This document shows, one piece after another, positions 17,919 to 26,358 of a DNA stretch of 64,000 nt. The stretch covers positions 682,001-746,000 of the forward strand of contig NZ_JACHWN010000002.1 of the NCBI RefSeq assembly GCF_014191375.1. Direction: 5' to 3'. This DNA is from Mesorhizobium sp. RMAD-H1. GTDB lineage: Bacteria; Pseudomonadota; Alphaproteobacteria; Rhizobiales; Rhizobiaceae. How positions within the stretch are numbered: position 1 is the stretch's first letter; each line of letters opens with the position of its first letter. The notes under the pieces were generated by a model, which saw nothing but the letters and a program-made list of their open reading frames with translations, was not told where the DNA came from and ran no database searches. Made by a program: the position numbers and the translations under genes.

Positions 17919-19337
17919 TCAGACGGCATCCTGGCCGAGCACAGGCCCGGCCTCGTATGCGCGCTCGAAGAAGAGTGCGTCCTGCTGCCGGCGCAGGTCG
18001 AGAAGGCGCGAATCCTCCACGGCGAGATCGCCGAGGCGGATCGCGCTCCCGGCTTTCACCGGTCGGAGCAGCCGCCGGTTCGCGGCGAGATAGAACGGCG
18101 CCGGCCGCCCCGCTTCAAGAGGCCCTGCCGGAACGAGCGCCGCCGAAACATTCTCGATGGCATGGTGATGGCCGCTGGCCGCCAGCAATGTCCCCGCTTC
18201 GAGATCGGCATCGGCGATGGCGACGATATCGAAGCGCGGGCGGGGATGCCGCGCACCGCTGGAAAGCCCCTTGAGCCCCGCTTCGAGCACGCTGGTTGCC
18301 GCCTCAAGGCCAAGGAGATGGCGGGGGAGATAGACCATGGCCGTCGCGCCGTTGCGGCTCAGAATGTGCCCTTTCCCGGCGAGCAGATCCCAGCTCGTCG
18401 CATCCCGACAGCGGATGACGACGAAGACGCCTCCGGCGAAACTCACTTCGCCGGGAAGCCGCAGGCAATGGAAGACATCCATCCGCCGTTCGCCCCGGAG
18501 AAGCCCCCCATCCTCCCGCGTCGAAAAGAAGGTCGGTACCTCCGATATCCGCGCGATGGGGCAATGAAGCTCCGGCCTGTCGGGGGCGAGATCGACGGAA
18601 TGGGAAACGACGGCGAGCTCGCAGAGATCGGGCACCGCGCGCTGCGGCAGCTTCGCCGCCGCCTTGGCCCGCGCCGCCGCCAGCTCGGCAACGTCGCGCC
18701 GGCCGAGCTCGATGAGATCGCCGAAATCCGCGGCGTCGATGGTGACGCCGTTGCTCGTCAGCGTCCGGGTCTCCGGATCGAAGACGAAATCATATTCGCT
18801 CGACTTGCCGGCACAGATGATCTCGAAGCCGAGCACCTCCGCCCAGGTGACGAGGCCGATCAGGAGGCTCGGCTGGTCCCCGTCCACCGGCGTGACCACC
18901 CTTCCCTTGCGGGCGGCGAGTGATGCGAGCCCCGGGCCGACGACGCTGTCCACCTCCTTGGAGACGAGCGCCACATGCTTGCCCGCCTCGATCGCCAATT
19001 CCGCATGGCGTGCGCCGGCTTCCGGATGGCCGGTTGCCTCGACCAGCACGTCGAACGGCAGATGGAGGACATGCGCGAGATCGCCGGCGGCGATGGCATA
19101 GCCTTCGGCCCAGGCGCGGCTTGCCTCCTCCGGGCTGCGGCATTCGGCAATTGCCTCGGTCCCCACGGATTTCAGGGCGGCCGCGGCCGTGGCGCTGTCG
19201 ATATCGACTGCGATCCGCACATTCATCAGGGAAACATGCCGCCCCTGCGCCAGGAAACTGCGGCCGAAGCCTCCCGTGCCGACGATGCAGGCCTCGACAG
19301 GCCGCGTCACGCCGGCAAAATAATCATGAAAATTCAT
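17919..19337 (-). CDS. NAD(P)-dependent dehydrogenase with C-terminal SAF domain (homoserine dehydrogenase-like)
   Basis: 472 residues. The N-terminal Rossmann fold (ACIVGTGGFGRSFLAQ, about 17-32) is followed by a homoserine-dehydrogenase-like catalytic region (ATGHPEAGARHAELAIEAGKHVALVSKEVD). The C-terminus, about 390-472, is a SAF domain of the kind seen in sialic acid synthase, antifreeze proteins and FlgA (LLRPVKAGSAIRLGDL). This matches the predicted homoserine dehydrogenase/SAF family (COG4091 type), whose members usually sit in sugar-acid catabolic clusters. It is the last gene of the PdxA-Tct operon and probably oxidises the imported acid or a derivative. The true substrate is unknown. 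Confidence 0.82.
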   Translation of the reverse strand: MNFHDYFAGVTRPVEACIVGTGGFGRSFLAQGRHVSLMNVRIAVDIDSATAAAALKSVGTEAIAECRSPEEASRAWAEGYAIAAGDLAHVLHLPFDVLVEATGHPEAGARHAELAIEAGKHVALVSKEVDSVVGPGLASLAARKGRVVTPVDGDQPSLLIGLVTWAEVLGFEIICAGKSSEYDFVFDPETRTLTSNGVTIDAADFGDLIELGRRDVAELAAARAKAAAKLPQRAVPDLCELAVVSHSVDLAPDRPELHCPIARISEVPTFFSTREDGGLLRGERRMDVFHCLRLPGEVSFAGGVFVVIRCRDATSWDLLAGKGHILSRNGATAMVYLPRHLLGLEAATSVLEAGLKGLSSGARHPRPRFDIVAIADADLEAGTLLAASGHHHAIENVSAALVPAGPLEAGRPAPFYLAANRRLLRPVKAGSAIRLGDLAVEDSRLLDLRRQQDALFFERAYEAGPVLGQDAV

Positions 19338-19370
19338 GAAGATCAGTCCTTTCGAATGAAGGCGGAAAGC

Positions 19371-20894
19371 TCAGACCTTGGCCGGATGCCCGGTGGGCCG
19401 GCGGCGCAAGCCGCGCAGGCCGACGGCCTTGGCGATCAGCGGCCAGAGAAGCATCAGCACCCCGAGCGCCATGATCGTAGAGACAAGCGGGTTCGACCAG
19501 AAGATCGTCAGCGACCCGTTCGACATCAGCATGGACTGGCGGAAGGCGTCCTCCGCCTTGTCGCCGAGCACCATGGCAAGCACCAGCGGCGCGATCGGAT
19601 AATCCAGCTTCTTGAAGAGATAGCCGAGAATGCCGAAGCCCAGCACCAGCCACATGTCGAAGGTGGAATTGGCCACCTGATAGGCGCCGGAGAAGATGAT
19701 GGCGACGATCACCGGCCCGACGATCGAGAACGGCACCCGCAGGATCGAGGCGTAGAGCGGGACGGTCGCGAGCACCAGGAGCACGGCGACGACATTGCCC
19801 AGATACATCGACGCGATGAGTCCCCAGACGAAGTCCGGCCTGTCGATGAAGAGCATCGGCCCGGGCGTCAGGCCCCAGATCATCAGCCCGCCCATCATCA
19901 CCGCAGCGGTCGCCGAGCCGGGCACGCCGAGCGCCAGCATCGGCAACAGCGCCGACGTGCCGGCCGAATGGTCGGCCGTCTCGGGCGAGACGATGCCGCG
20001 CGGATCGCCCTTGCCGAATTGCGACTTGTCCCTGGCGAAGCGCCGGGCGAGGCCATAGCTCATGAACGAGGCCGCGGTCGGCCCGGCGGGCGTGATGCCC
20101 ATCCAGATGCCGATCAGCGTCGAGCGCAGGATCGACCAGCCATAGCGCGGCATCTCCTTCAGCGCTTTCAGGACATCGATGGCCCTGACGCGCGCCTTGA
20201 TGCCGTCGAAGCGCAATCCCTCCTCCGTCGTCAGCAGCAATTCGCCGATGCCGAACAGGCCCATGACCGCGACGAGGAAGGAAACGCCCTTGATGAGATC
20301 GGGAATGCCGAAGGTGAGGCGCAGGCCTCCCGAGATCGTATCCATGCCGACGGTCGCGAAGGCGAAGCCCAGCATCATCGTCACCAGTGTCTTGGCGGGC
20401 GCATTGGCGCTCATCCCTATGAAACTGGCGAAAGCGAGGAAATAGACGGCGAAGAATTCGGGCGAAGAGAACTGCAGCGCAAAACGCGCCACCCAGCCGG
20501 AAAGCAGCGTGATCATGACGACGCCGGCGAGCGCCCCGATGCCGGCCGACATGAAGGCGAGCGTCAAGGCCCGCGTCGCCTGGCCGTTCTTCGCCATGGG
20601 ATAGCCGTCGAAGGTGGTCGCCACCGAAGAAGGCTCGCCGGGAATGTTGAAGAGGATCGAGGTGGTCGATCCGCCGAAAAGCGCGCCCCAATACATGCAG
20701 GACAGAAGGATGATGGCCGAGATCGGGTCCATCGTGAAGGTGAGCGGCAGGAGGAGCGAGACGCCGTTCGGCGCCCCGAGACCCGGCAGAACGCCGACCA
20801 GGATGCCGAGCATGACACCGATCATCATGATCATGAGGTGGTGTGCGGTGATGACGGTGGCGAAACCGTCCATCAGATAGCCGAAATTGCCCAT
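19371..20894 (-). CDS. tctA: Tripartite tricarboxylate transporter, large membrane subunit TctA
   Basis: 507 residues and about 12 membrane segments. Typical TctA signatures include GVLPGLGAPNGVSLLLPLTF near the N-terminus, YWGALFGGSTTSILFNIPGEPSSVATTFDGYP, and later GITPAGPTAASFMSYGLAR and LALGVPGSATAAVMMGGLMIWGL. It forms the channel of a secondary, binding-protein-dependent importer of carboxylates, with TctB and TctC from the next genes upstream. GGGAGG lies ahead of the ATG. TctA homologues import citrate, terephthalate, glutamate or sugar acids, so context must decide. Confidence 0.93.
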   Translation of the reverse strand: MGNFGYLMDGFATVITAHHLMIMMIGVMLGILVGVLPGLGAPNGVSLLLPLTFTMDPISAIILLSCMYWGALFGGSTTSILFNIPGEPSSVATTFDGYPMAKNGQATRALTLAFMSAGIGALAGVVMITLLSGWVARFALQFSSPEFFAVYFLAFASFIGMSANAPAKTLVTMMLGFAFATVGMDTISGGLRLTFGIPDLIKGVSFLVAVMGLFGIGELLLTTEEGLRFDGIKARVRAIDVLKALKEMPRYGWSILRSTLIGIWMGITPAGPTAASFMSYGLARRFARDKSQFGKGDPRGIVSPETADHSAGTSALLPMLALGVPGSATAAVMMGGLMIWGLTPGPMLFIDRPDFVWGLIASMYLGNVVAVLLVLATVPLYASILRVPFSIVGPVIVAIIFSGAYQVANSTFDMWLVLGFGILGYLFKKLDYPIAPLVLAMVLGDKAEDAFRQSMLMSNGSLTIFWSNPLVSTIMALGVLMLLWPLIAKAVGLRGLRRRPTGHPAKV

Positions 20895-20924
20895 CGCCTG
20901 TTTCCTCCCAAGCGGTATCCTGGA

Positions 20925-21425
20925 TCAGTAGATGCCGAGCCAGTTCTCTATCGGCCCCTTCAGCAGCGGAACCTGGAAGCCGATCTCGAAGACGAGGTAG
21001 AAGAGGCCGGTGACGGCCACCGCCGCCAGGGCGCTGATCCACCAGCGATAGCCGCCCTGCCACATCATGGCGCCACAGATATAGAGCGCCGTGCCGACAT
21101 AGAGGCCGAGAAGCAGCGACACGATCGTGAAGGCGACGACCGACAGGAAGAAGCCGAGAACCGGCCTGGCCCTCTCCATGGTGAGGAAGACCTCGCCCTC
21201 TCGCCGATAGAAGAACAGGGTCCGCAGCAGCGTCACCAGGCTGCCGAGAATGATCAGGACGCCGACATAGAAGGGGAAATAGCCCGCTTCCGGTCCCGTT
21301 TCCGCCCAGCCGATGCCGCTTTGCCACGACCCGTAGCAGATGGCCAGCCCCACCCCGGCGGTCAGGAGCGCCGTGACGACCTCCATCGTCCTGCGCGACA
21401 CGGATTGGTTTTCGGATTCAGCCAT
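20925..21425 (-). CDS. tctB: Tripartite tricarboxylate transporter, small membrane subunit TctB
   Basis: 166 residues from the ATG of MAESENQSV, which has GGGAGG upstream; the frame runs on upstream without a start site. Four membrane helices are seen (VVTALLTAGVGLAICYGS, YFPFYVGVLIILGSLVTLLRTLFF, PVLGFFLSVVAFTIVSLLLGLYVG, WWISALAAVAVTGLFYLVFEIGFQVPLL), the usual TctB layout. The sequence GPEAGYFPFYVG after helix 1 is characteristic. It works with TctA and TctC. Confidence 0.9.
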   Translation of the reverse strand: MAESENQSVSRRTMEVVTALLTAGVGLAICYGSWQSGIGWAETGPEAGYFPFYVGVLIILGSLVTLLRTLFFYRREGEVFLTMERARPVLGFFLSVVAFTIVSLLLGLYVGTALYICGAMMWQGGYRWWISALAAVAVTGLFYLVFEIGFQVPLLKGPIENWLGIY

Positions 21426-21492
21426 GCTCGCCTCCCAAGCGCTGCAAGGAGGGAGACGCCCGCGGGGCGTCTCCCACGACTGTTTTATCGGC

Positions 21493-22476
21493 TTACTCGA
21501 CCAGCCAGCCTTCGCGCTTGAGCACCTTGAGGACATTCTCCCGGTCTTTTGCCTGATAGGCCGTAAAAGCGTCGCCAGCCATGAATTGCCCGGTCTGCGA
21601 CGTCTTGGCGATATAGTCCTGCCATTCCGGCGTCTCGGAAACCTTCTTCAGCACATCGCGATAGAAGGCGACGGCGTCCTCGTCGACGCCGGCAGGCAGC
21701 CAGACGGTGCGCGGCATGCGGTAGCTCTCGATTGCGAGGCCGGCTTCCGCACAGGTGGGGATATCGTGCCAGCCCTTGCCGTCATGCACGGGATCGCTCT
21801 GCGGAAAACGGTCCGGACGGAAGACGCAGAGCGGCTTGACCATGCCGGCCTGCCATTGGCCGCGATTCTCGTTAGGATTGTTCACATTGGCGTCGATATG
21901 ACCGCCCGCCAGCTGCACGACCGCCTCGCCGCCGCTCTTGAACGGGATATAGCGGAATTCTGCTCCGGTCACCTCGGCAATGCTCGAGACGAGGATCTGG
22001 TCGGTATCCTTGGACTGGCTGCCGCCGAACTGGATCGCTCCGGGCTTCGCCTTTGCCGCTTCCACGAAGGATTTGACGTCGTTGAACTCGGATTTGCCGT
22101 TGACCCAGATCAGGAATTCATCGAGCGCAAGGGTGGCGACCGGCGTCAGGTCTTCCGGCTTGTAAGGGACGGCCGCGACGCTCGGCAGGAGATATTCATT
22201 GTTGGTGCCGAAGGTCAGCTTGTAGGGATCACCCTTGTAGCCGGCGGCGTAGACGAAGCCTTCCGCTCCGCTGCCGCCGCCCTTGTTGGTGACGACGACG
22301 GGCGCCTCCATCAGCTTGTGCTTGGCGATAATCGACTGCACCGTGCGGGCAAAATTGTCGGTGCCGCCGCCCGGCCCCGATGTCACGACGAATTCGACGG
22401 GCCGCGTCGGCTCGAAGGCAAGCGCCGGCCCCGCGACCGTCATCGCAAGCAGCGCCAGGGTAATCTGTTTCAGCAT
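21493..22476 (-). CDS. tctC: Tripartite tricarboxylate transporter, periplasmic binding protein TctC
   Basis: 327 residues. The signal peptide is MLKQITLALLAMTVAGPALA. The mature part starts with the Bug/TctC family segment RPVEFVVTSGPGGGTDNFARTVQSII, which binds the carboxylate, and later has GGSQSKDTDQILVSSIAE. It delivers the ligand to TctAB. The start has GGGAGG upstream. In most Bug proteins the binding loop recognises one carboxylate of a di- or hydroxy-acid, which agrees with a sugar acid or aromatic acid substrate, but the identity remains open. Confidence 0.92.
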   Translation of the reverse strand: MLKQITLALLAMTVAGPALAFEPTRPVEFVVTSGPGGGTDNFARTVQSIIAKHKLMEAPVVVTNKGGGSGAEGFVYAAGYKGDPYKLTFGTNNEYLLPSVAAVPYKPEDLTPVATLALDEFLIWVNGKSEFNDVKSFVEAAKAKPGAIQFGGSQSKDTDQILVSSIAEVTGAEFRYIPFKSGGEAVVQLAGGHIDANVNNPNENRGQWQAGMVKPLCVFRPDRFPQSDPVHDGKGWHDIPTCAEAGLAIESYRMPRTVWLPAGVDEDAVAFYRDVLKKVSETPEWQDYIAKTSQTGQFMAGDAFTAYQAKDRENVLKVLKREGWLVE

Positions 22477-22551
22477 GTCGGTTCCTCCCAGGTTTCGGAC
22501 CCTCCCGCCACAAGCTCCTACCCGGCGGCCAGGTCCCGTTGCATCAATCGG

Positions 22552-23604
22552 TTATTCGGCCGCCTCTCTCGATGCGGCCTGCCGCCTGGCCATCTTCGCG
22601 GCCAGCAGCACGGCCTCGCGCGATGCGCCTATATCCGCGATGCCGCGGCCGGCGATGTCGTAGGCTGTGCCGTGAGCGGGCGTGCAGAGCGGAAACGGCA
22701 GCCCGCCCATCATCGTCACGCCCTTGTCGAAGCCCATCATCTTCATCGCGATCTGGCCCTGATCGTGATACATGGTCAACACGGCGTGGAAACCTTCCTT
22801 CAGCGCGCGCAGGAAGACTGTGTCGGCCGGGAACGGCCCGTCCACGGCATATCCTGCTGCCTTTGCCCGCGCCACCGCCGGCTCGATGATCTCGATTTCC
22901 TCCATGCCGAAGCTGCCGCCGTCGCCGGCATGCGGGTTGAGTCCCGCCACGGCAATCCGGGGATGATCGATCCCCGCAAGCCGCAGGCATGCGGCGGTCA
23001 GATCGATCTCCGCCAGGATGGCGTCCTCGCTGATATGACTTGAGACCGCCGACAGGGGGATATGCGAGGTGACCCGCGCGTTCCAGACCCGCTCCAGCAC
23101 GTTGAACTCGCGCATCCGCCCCTTGAAGGAGAGCACGTCCGAGACGAAACGGATCTCGTCATCATAGCCGGGATAGGCATAGCGCATCGCCTTCTTGTTG
23201 AAAGGCGTAAAGCAGACGCCGTCGACGCGGCCTTGATCGGCAAGATGCAGTGCGAAGCGGAAATTTTCGATCGCGAATTTGCCGCCGGCAAGCGTCGCCT
23301 CGCCGCGCGTGACATCTGCCGGATCGAGGTGGCCGAGATCGACGAAGACGGGCCGTTCGGCCGCATCGGTGGAGAAGTCGTCCGGCGTGCGGTAATCGAG
23401 ATCAAGCGGAACGTCGGCGATTGCCGCCCCCTCCTCCAGGATGCGCCGGTCGCCGATGACGACGAAATGCGCCGCGCTCAGGAGCTCCGGCAAGGCGAGT
23501 ATCCGCGCGGTCAGTTCGGGGCTGATGCCCGCCGGATCACCCATGGCCAGAGCCAGGACAGGCCGATCCGTCCGCGTCTCGATACCCGTTTCGCTTGTGG
23601 CCAT
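22552..23604 (-). CDS. PdxA-family dehydrogenase (PdxA2-like)
   Basis: 350 residues. The N-terminal segment LALAMGDPAGISPELTARIL and the metal-binding YHDQGQIAMKMM are PdxA hallmarks, as is PLCTPAHGTAYDIAGRGIAD. True PdxA oxidises 4-phosphohydroxy-L-threonine in vitamin B6 synthesis. Paralogues (PdxA2) work in D-threonate/D-erythronate breakdown, and TphB is a dihydrodiol dehydrogenase of terephthalate breakdown. Its place at the head of a TctCBA operon with a GntR regulator argues for catabolism. The DUF1537 kinase that normally makes the phosphate for PdxA2 is not in this window. GGAGGAG precedes the ATG. Confidence 0.85.
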   Translation of the reverse strand: MATSETGIETRTDRPVLALAMGDPAGISPELTARILALPELLSAAHFVVIGDRRILEEGAAIADVPLDLDYRTPDDFSTDAAERPVFVDLGHLDPADVTRGEATLAGGKFAIENFRFALHLADQGRVDGVCFTPFNKKAMRYAYPGYDDEIRFVSDVLSFKGRMREFNVLERVWNARVTSHIPLSAVSSHISEDAILAEIDLTAACLRLAGIDHPRIAVAGLNPHAGDGGSFGMEEIEIIEPAVARAKAAGYAVDGPFPADTVFLRALKEGFHAVLTMYHDQGQIAMKMMGFDKGVTMMGGLPFPLCTPAHGTAYDIAGRGIADIGASREAVLLAAKMARRQAASREAAE

Positions 23605-23671
23605 GAAAGCTCCTCCTTCTTCGATGCCACCTGAAGCCTACAAGGCTCGTTTTTCACATGCAAGCATTTTG

Positions 23672-23682
23672 TATACAGTATA
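23672..23682. promoter_or_regulatory. Inverted repeat TATACAGTATA, candidate GntR operator
   Basis: A perfect 5-bp inverted repeat around a central A lies in the 198-bp gap between the divergent pdxA-like and gntR genes, inside an AT-rich stretch (CATTTTGTATACAGTATAAAG). FCD-type GntR regulators typically bind short palindromes of this size in the shared control region. The assignment to the neighbouring regulator is inferred from position. Confidence 0.5.
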
Positions 23683-23802
23683 AAGAATAATACATGGAAG
23701 GCAGTATCATTTTCCCTTTGCGGATGCGAAACTGCCTTTCGACAGAATTGGCGGCCAGGCAACGGGCACGCCTGGCGGGAACAGAATGCGGAGAGATAGA
23801 CG

Positions 23803-24486
23803 ATGGCTTCGGAGGTGATCTCACAGGCTGGGCGGCGCGCGGTCACGGCGATATCCCGCCAGTCGCTGCATGGCGAAATCGTCAACCGCCTGCGCGACAT
23901 GATCATCGAGGGCGACCTGCAACCCGGCCAGCGCATCTATGAGAACCAGCTCGGCGAGGAACTCGGCGTCTCGCGCACGCCGCTGCGCGAGGCGTTGAAA
24001 TTCCTGGCCAGCGAAGGGCTCGTCGAGCTCGTGCCGAGCCGGGGCGCCATGGTCAAGCGCTTCTCGGCGAAGGATATCGAGGACATGCTGATCGTCATCC
24101 GGTCGATGGAGATGCTGGCCGCGCGCCTCGCCTGCGCCAAGGCGAGCGACGAGGGAATAGCGCGTCTGCGCGCGCTGCACGATGCCATGGTGCGCCACTA
24201 CAAGGCCGGCGAGCGGCTGGAATATTACAAGCTCAACCAGCAGATCCACACCGGCATCGTCGCCCTTGCCGACAATGCGCCCCTGGCGGAGGTGCACGGA
24301 CTGCTGCAATCGCGCGTCAAGCGCATCCGCTTCGTCGGCCACGAGGGGCCGGAGCGCTGGGCGGCCGCCGTTGCCGAACATGAGCGGATCATCACCGCGC
24401 TGGAAGCGCGCGATGCCGAGACATTGGCCCGCGAGCTGGACGTCCACCTCGCCAATGGCTGGGAACGGGTGAAATCCACCTTGTGA
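23803..24486 (+). CDS. GntR-family transcriptional regulator, FadR/FCD subfamily
   Basis: 227 residues. The winged helix-turn-helix occupies about 20-85 (LHGEIVNRLRDMIIEGDLQPGQRIYENQLGEELGVSRTPLREALKFLASEGLVELVPSRGAMV). The C-terminal all-helical FCD domain (about 95-220) includes the likely metal-binding HTGIVALAD and HERIITALEARD. FCD domains usually bind a carboxylic acid, which relieves repression. The gene is divergent from the PdxA-Tct operon and most probably represses it in the absence of the imported acid. Confidence 0.9.
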   Translation: MASEVISQAGRRAVTAISRQSLHGEIVNRLRDMIIEGDLQPGQRIYENQLGEELGVSRTPLREALKFLASEGLVELVPSRGAMVKRFSAKDIEDMLIVIRSMEMLAARLACAKASDEGIARLRALHDAMVRHYKAGERLEYYKLNQQIHTGIVALADNAPLAEVHGLLQSRVKRIRFVGHEGPERWAAAVAEHERIITALEARDAETLARELDVHLANGWERVKSTL

Positions 24487-24609
24487 ACCAGCGTTACCTC
24501 AATATGACTTGAATTCAGCATTGCTTCGGGAACACAATCCCGCCTCGCCGGATTTGGCCTCTTTTCACGAGGCCGAGCCCCTGAACCATCGAGGAAAGGT
24601 ATCCGAGCA

Positions 24610-25485
24610 ATGTCAAAACCCACGGCAACCAGATCAGGTACATTCAAGATCGGCGGAGACATCAGGGTCAACCGCCTCGGCTTCGGCGCCATGCGCGTCA
24701 CCGGCCGGGGCATCTGGGGCGAGCCGGAAGACCGGGCGGAAGCGATCCGTACGCTGAAGCGCCTACCCGAACTCGACGTCAACTTCATCGATACGGCCGA
24801 TTCCTACGGCCCCGACATATCCGAAGAGCTGATCCGTGAAGCCCTTCATCCCTATGACGGCATTCTCATAGCGACCAAGGGCGGGCTGACCCGCACGGGG
24901 CCGGACCGATGGATCCCGCTCGGACGGCCGGAATATCTGATCCAGCAGGCCCACAAGAGCCTGCGCAATCTGGGCGTCGAGCAGATCGGCCTGTGGCAGC
25001 TCCACCGCATCGACCAGAAGACGCCGCGTGACGAGCAGTTCGACGCCGTCAAATCGCTCCTGGACGACGGCATCATCCGCCATGCGGGCCTGAGCGAAGT
25101 GTCCGTCGCCGACATCGAGGCGGCATCAAAGGTCTTCAAGGTGGCGACGGTGCAGAACCGTTACAATCTCGTCGACCGCACCAGCGAGGACGTGCTCGAT
25201 TATTGCGAGAAGCATGATATCGGCTTCATTCCCTGGTATCCGCTCGCCGCCGGCGATCTCGCCAAGCCGAACTCACTTCTCGATACGATTGCCAAGCGCC
25301 ACGGCATGGCGCCGAGCCAGGTCGCGCTCGCATGGGTGCTGAAGCGCAGCCCGGTGATGCTGCCCATTCCCGGCACATCGAAGGTCGCGCATCTGGAAGA
25401 GAACGTCGCCGCCGCGGGAATCGAACTTTCGGATGAGGATTTCGCGGCCCTCGACCGCGAAGGCAAGGCCCAGTTCAGGGGTTGA
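24610..25485 (+). CDS. Aldo/keto reductase
   Basis: 291 residues. The NADPH-dependent TIM-barrel oxidoreductase shows the catalytic Asp/Tyr pair in [17 protein letters not shown], the Lys in IATKGGLTR and the His in [10 protein letters not shown]. The cofactor region near the C-terminus is [18 protein letters not shown]. The type is the short AKR13-like bacterial group (YdbC-like). GAAAGG lies ahead of the ATG. It stands alone between the GntR gene and a small gene, and its substrate is unknown. Confidence 0.88.
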   Translation: MSKPTATRSGTFKIGGDIRVNRLGFGAMRVTGRGIWGEPEDRAEAIRTLKRLPELDVNFIDTADSYGPDISEELIREALHPYDGILIATKGGLTRTGPDRWIPLGRPEYLIQQAHKSLRNLGVEQIGLWQLHRIDQKTPRDEQFDAVKSLLDDGIIRHAGLSEVSVADIEAASKVFKVATVQNRYNLVDRTSEDVLDYCEKHDIGFIPWYPLAAGDLAKPNSLLDTIAKRHGMAPSQVALAWVLKRSPVMLPIPGTSKVAHLEENVAAAGIELSDEDFAALDREGKAQFRG

Positions 25486-25649
25486 GACACGCGACGATCG
25501 CGGAGCGCTCACGAAAATTTTCATGCAACGGGCATCCGGCACAGGATCGTTGGCGCCAATGCGGACACATTCTGCCCATAACTTCCCATATGTATTATAA
25601 TGGCTGTCCCTGGTTCGAACAGGCAACCGATCATTCAGGAGTTGGAAAC

Positions 25650-25949
25650 ATGAATGATGTGACATTCGCCGAACTGGATGCAAAACTCGATGAATTGACG
25701 CGAAAGCTGAGCGGCTTCGCCGGCCTGCAGGCGAGCGGGGCTCTCTCCCCGGCGCAGACCTACGAATTCGCCGAGCTCGATGACCGTGCCAGGCAGCTCC
25801 AGGCGAGGCTTCGCGCCAAGCTCGATAATGCCCATGGCGTCGACTGGGAACTCCTCAAGCTTGAATTCCAGAAGGATCTCCTGCTGCTCACCAACAGCTT
25901 CAGGGGCTGGGCGGAGCACCTGGACAAGCGGTTCAACAACGCGCATTAG
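25650..25949 (+). CDS. Small helical protein of unknown function
   Basis: 99 residues from an ATG with AGGAG eight bases upstream; the frame is open further upstream without a start site. The composition is charged and leucine-rich (FAELDAKLDELTRKLSGF, ELDDRARQLQARLRAKLDN), suggesting two or three amphipathic helices or a coiled coil. The C-terminal half contains two Trp residues (VDWELL, RGWAEH). No signal peptide or membrane segment is visible. I do not recognise the family. A palindromic hairpin follows the stop within 33 bases. Confidence 0.65.
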   Translation: MNDVTFAELDAKLDELTRKLSGFAGLQASGALSPAQTYEFAELDDRARQLQARLRAKLDNAHGVDWELLKLEFQKDLLLLTNSFRGWAEHLDKRFNNAH

Positions 25950-25981
25950 GGCGGCCCCACCTTTGGATGGGGAAACGATGA

Positions 25982-26009
25982 CGCCTTCATTTTCCATGGA
26001 ATGAAGGCG
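25982..26009. terminator. Hairpin after the small helical protein gene, possible terminator
   Basis: CGCCTTCATT (25982-25991) pairs perfectly with AATGAAGGCG (26000-26009) across an 8-nt loop. There is no T-run after the stem on either strand, so it may be an ordinary repeat or transcript-stabilising hairpin rather than an intrinsic terminator. Confidence 0.4.
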
Positions 26010-26022
26010 GCACCGTTGAGAC

Positions 26023-26163
26023 ATGGATTCCAGTGACAAGCACTGGAATGACGGGGTGGAGATGATTTCGCCCTACCGATAACCGTTCTGCAGGCGGAGA
26101 GGCTAAAGACTGTCGGCGGATATCTAAATTTCCGTCATTCCAGTGCTTGTCACTGGAATCCAT
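26023..26163. repeat. Perfect 32-bp inverted repeat of a REP-like hairpin unit
   Basis: Positions 26023-26054 and 26132-26163 are exact reverse complements, separated by 77 bp. Each arm is itself a hairpin: ATTCCAGTG ACAAG CACTGGAAT. The similarity continues partly outward (CCGTTGAG on one side, CTCAACGG on the other). Units with this ATTCCAGTG...CACTGGAAT core occur between genes in many Rhizobiales. The 409-bp gap 25950-26358 holds this pair and the hairpin at 25982-26009; I see no gene in it. Confidence 0.8.
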
Positions 26164-26358
26164 GCCTCGCCTTCTCAACGGCAATGACGGTTCGGAACCA
26201 CGCAAGCCGGCATTTCCACGGGAATGAGGACCGCCATAGCCGTCCTTCGTCTGGCAGGGGCACGGGGCGGTTGCGGAAAATAACGCTCTTCCGCCTTCCC
26301 TGGCGCATGGCACTCGGCTATTCCTGACGGGTCATTTCAAAACCGCAGGTGCAGCGCC

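Noticed and set aside
18975-21521. 848-codon open frame on the plus strand opposite tctA/tctB
   Set aside because: Highly charged His/Gln/Arg/Asp protein with no domain, spanning two real genes and their gap; a shadow of GC-rich codon bias.
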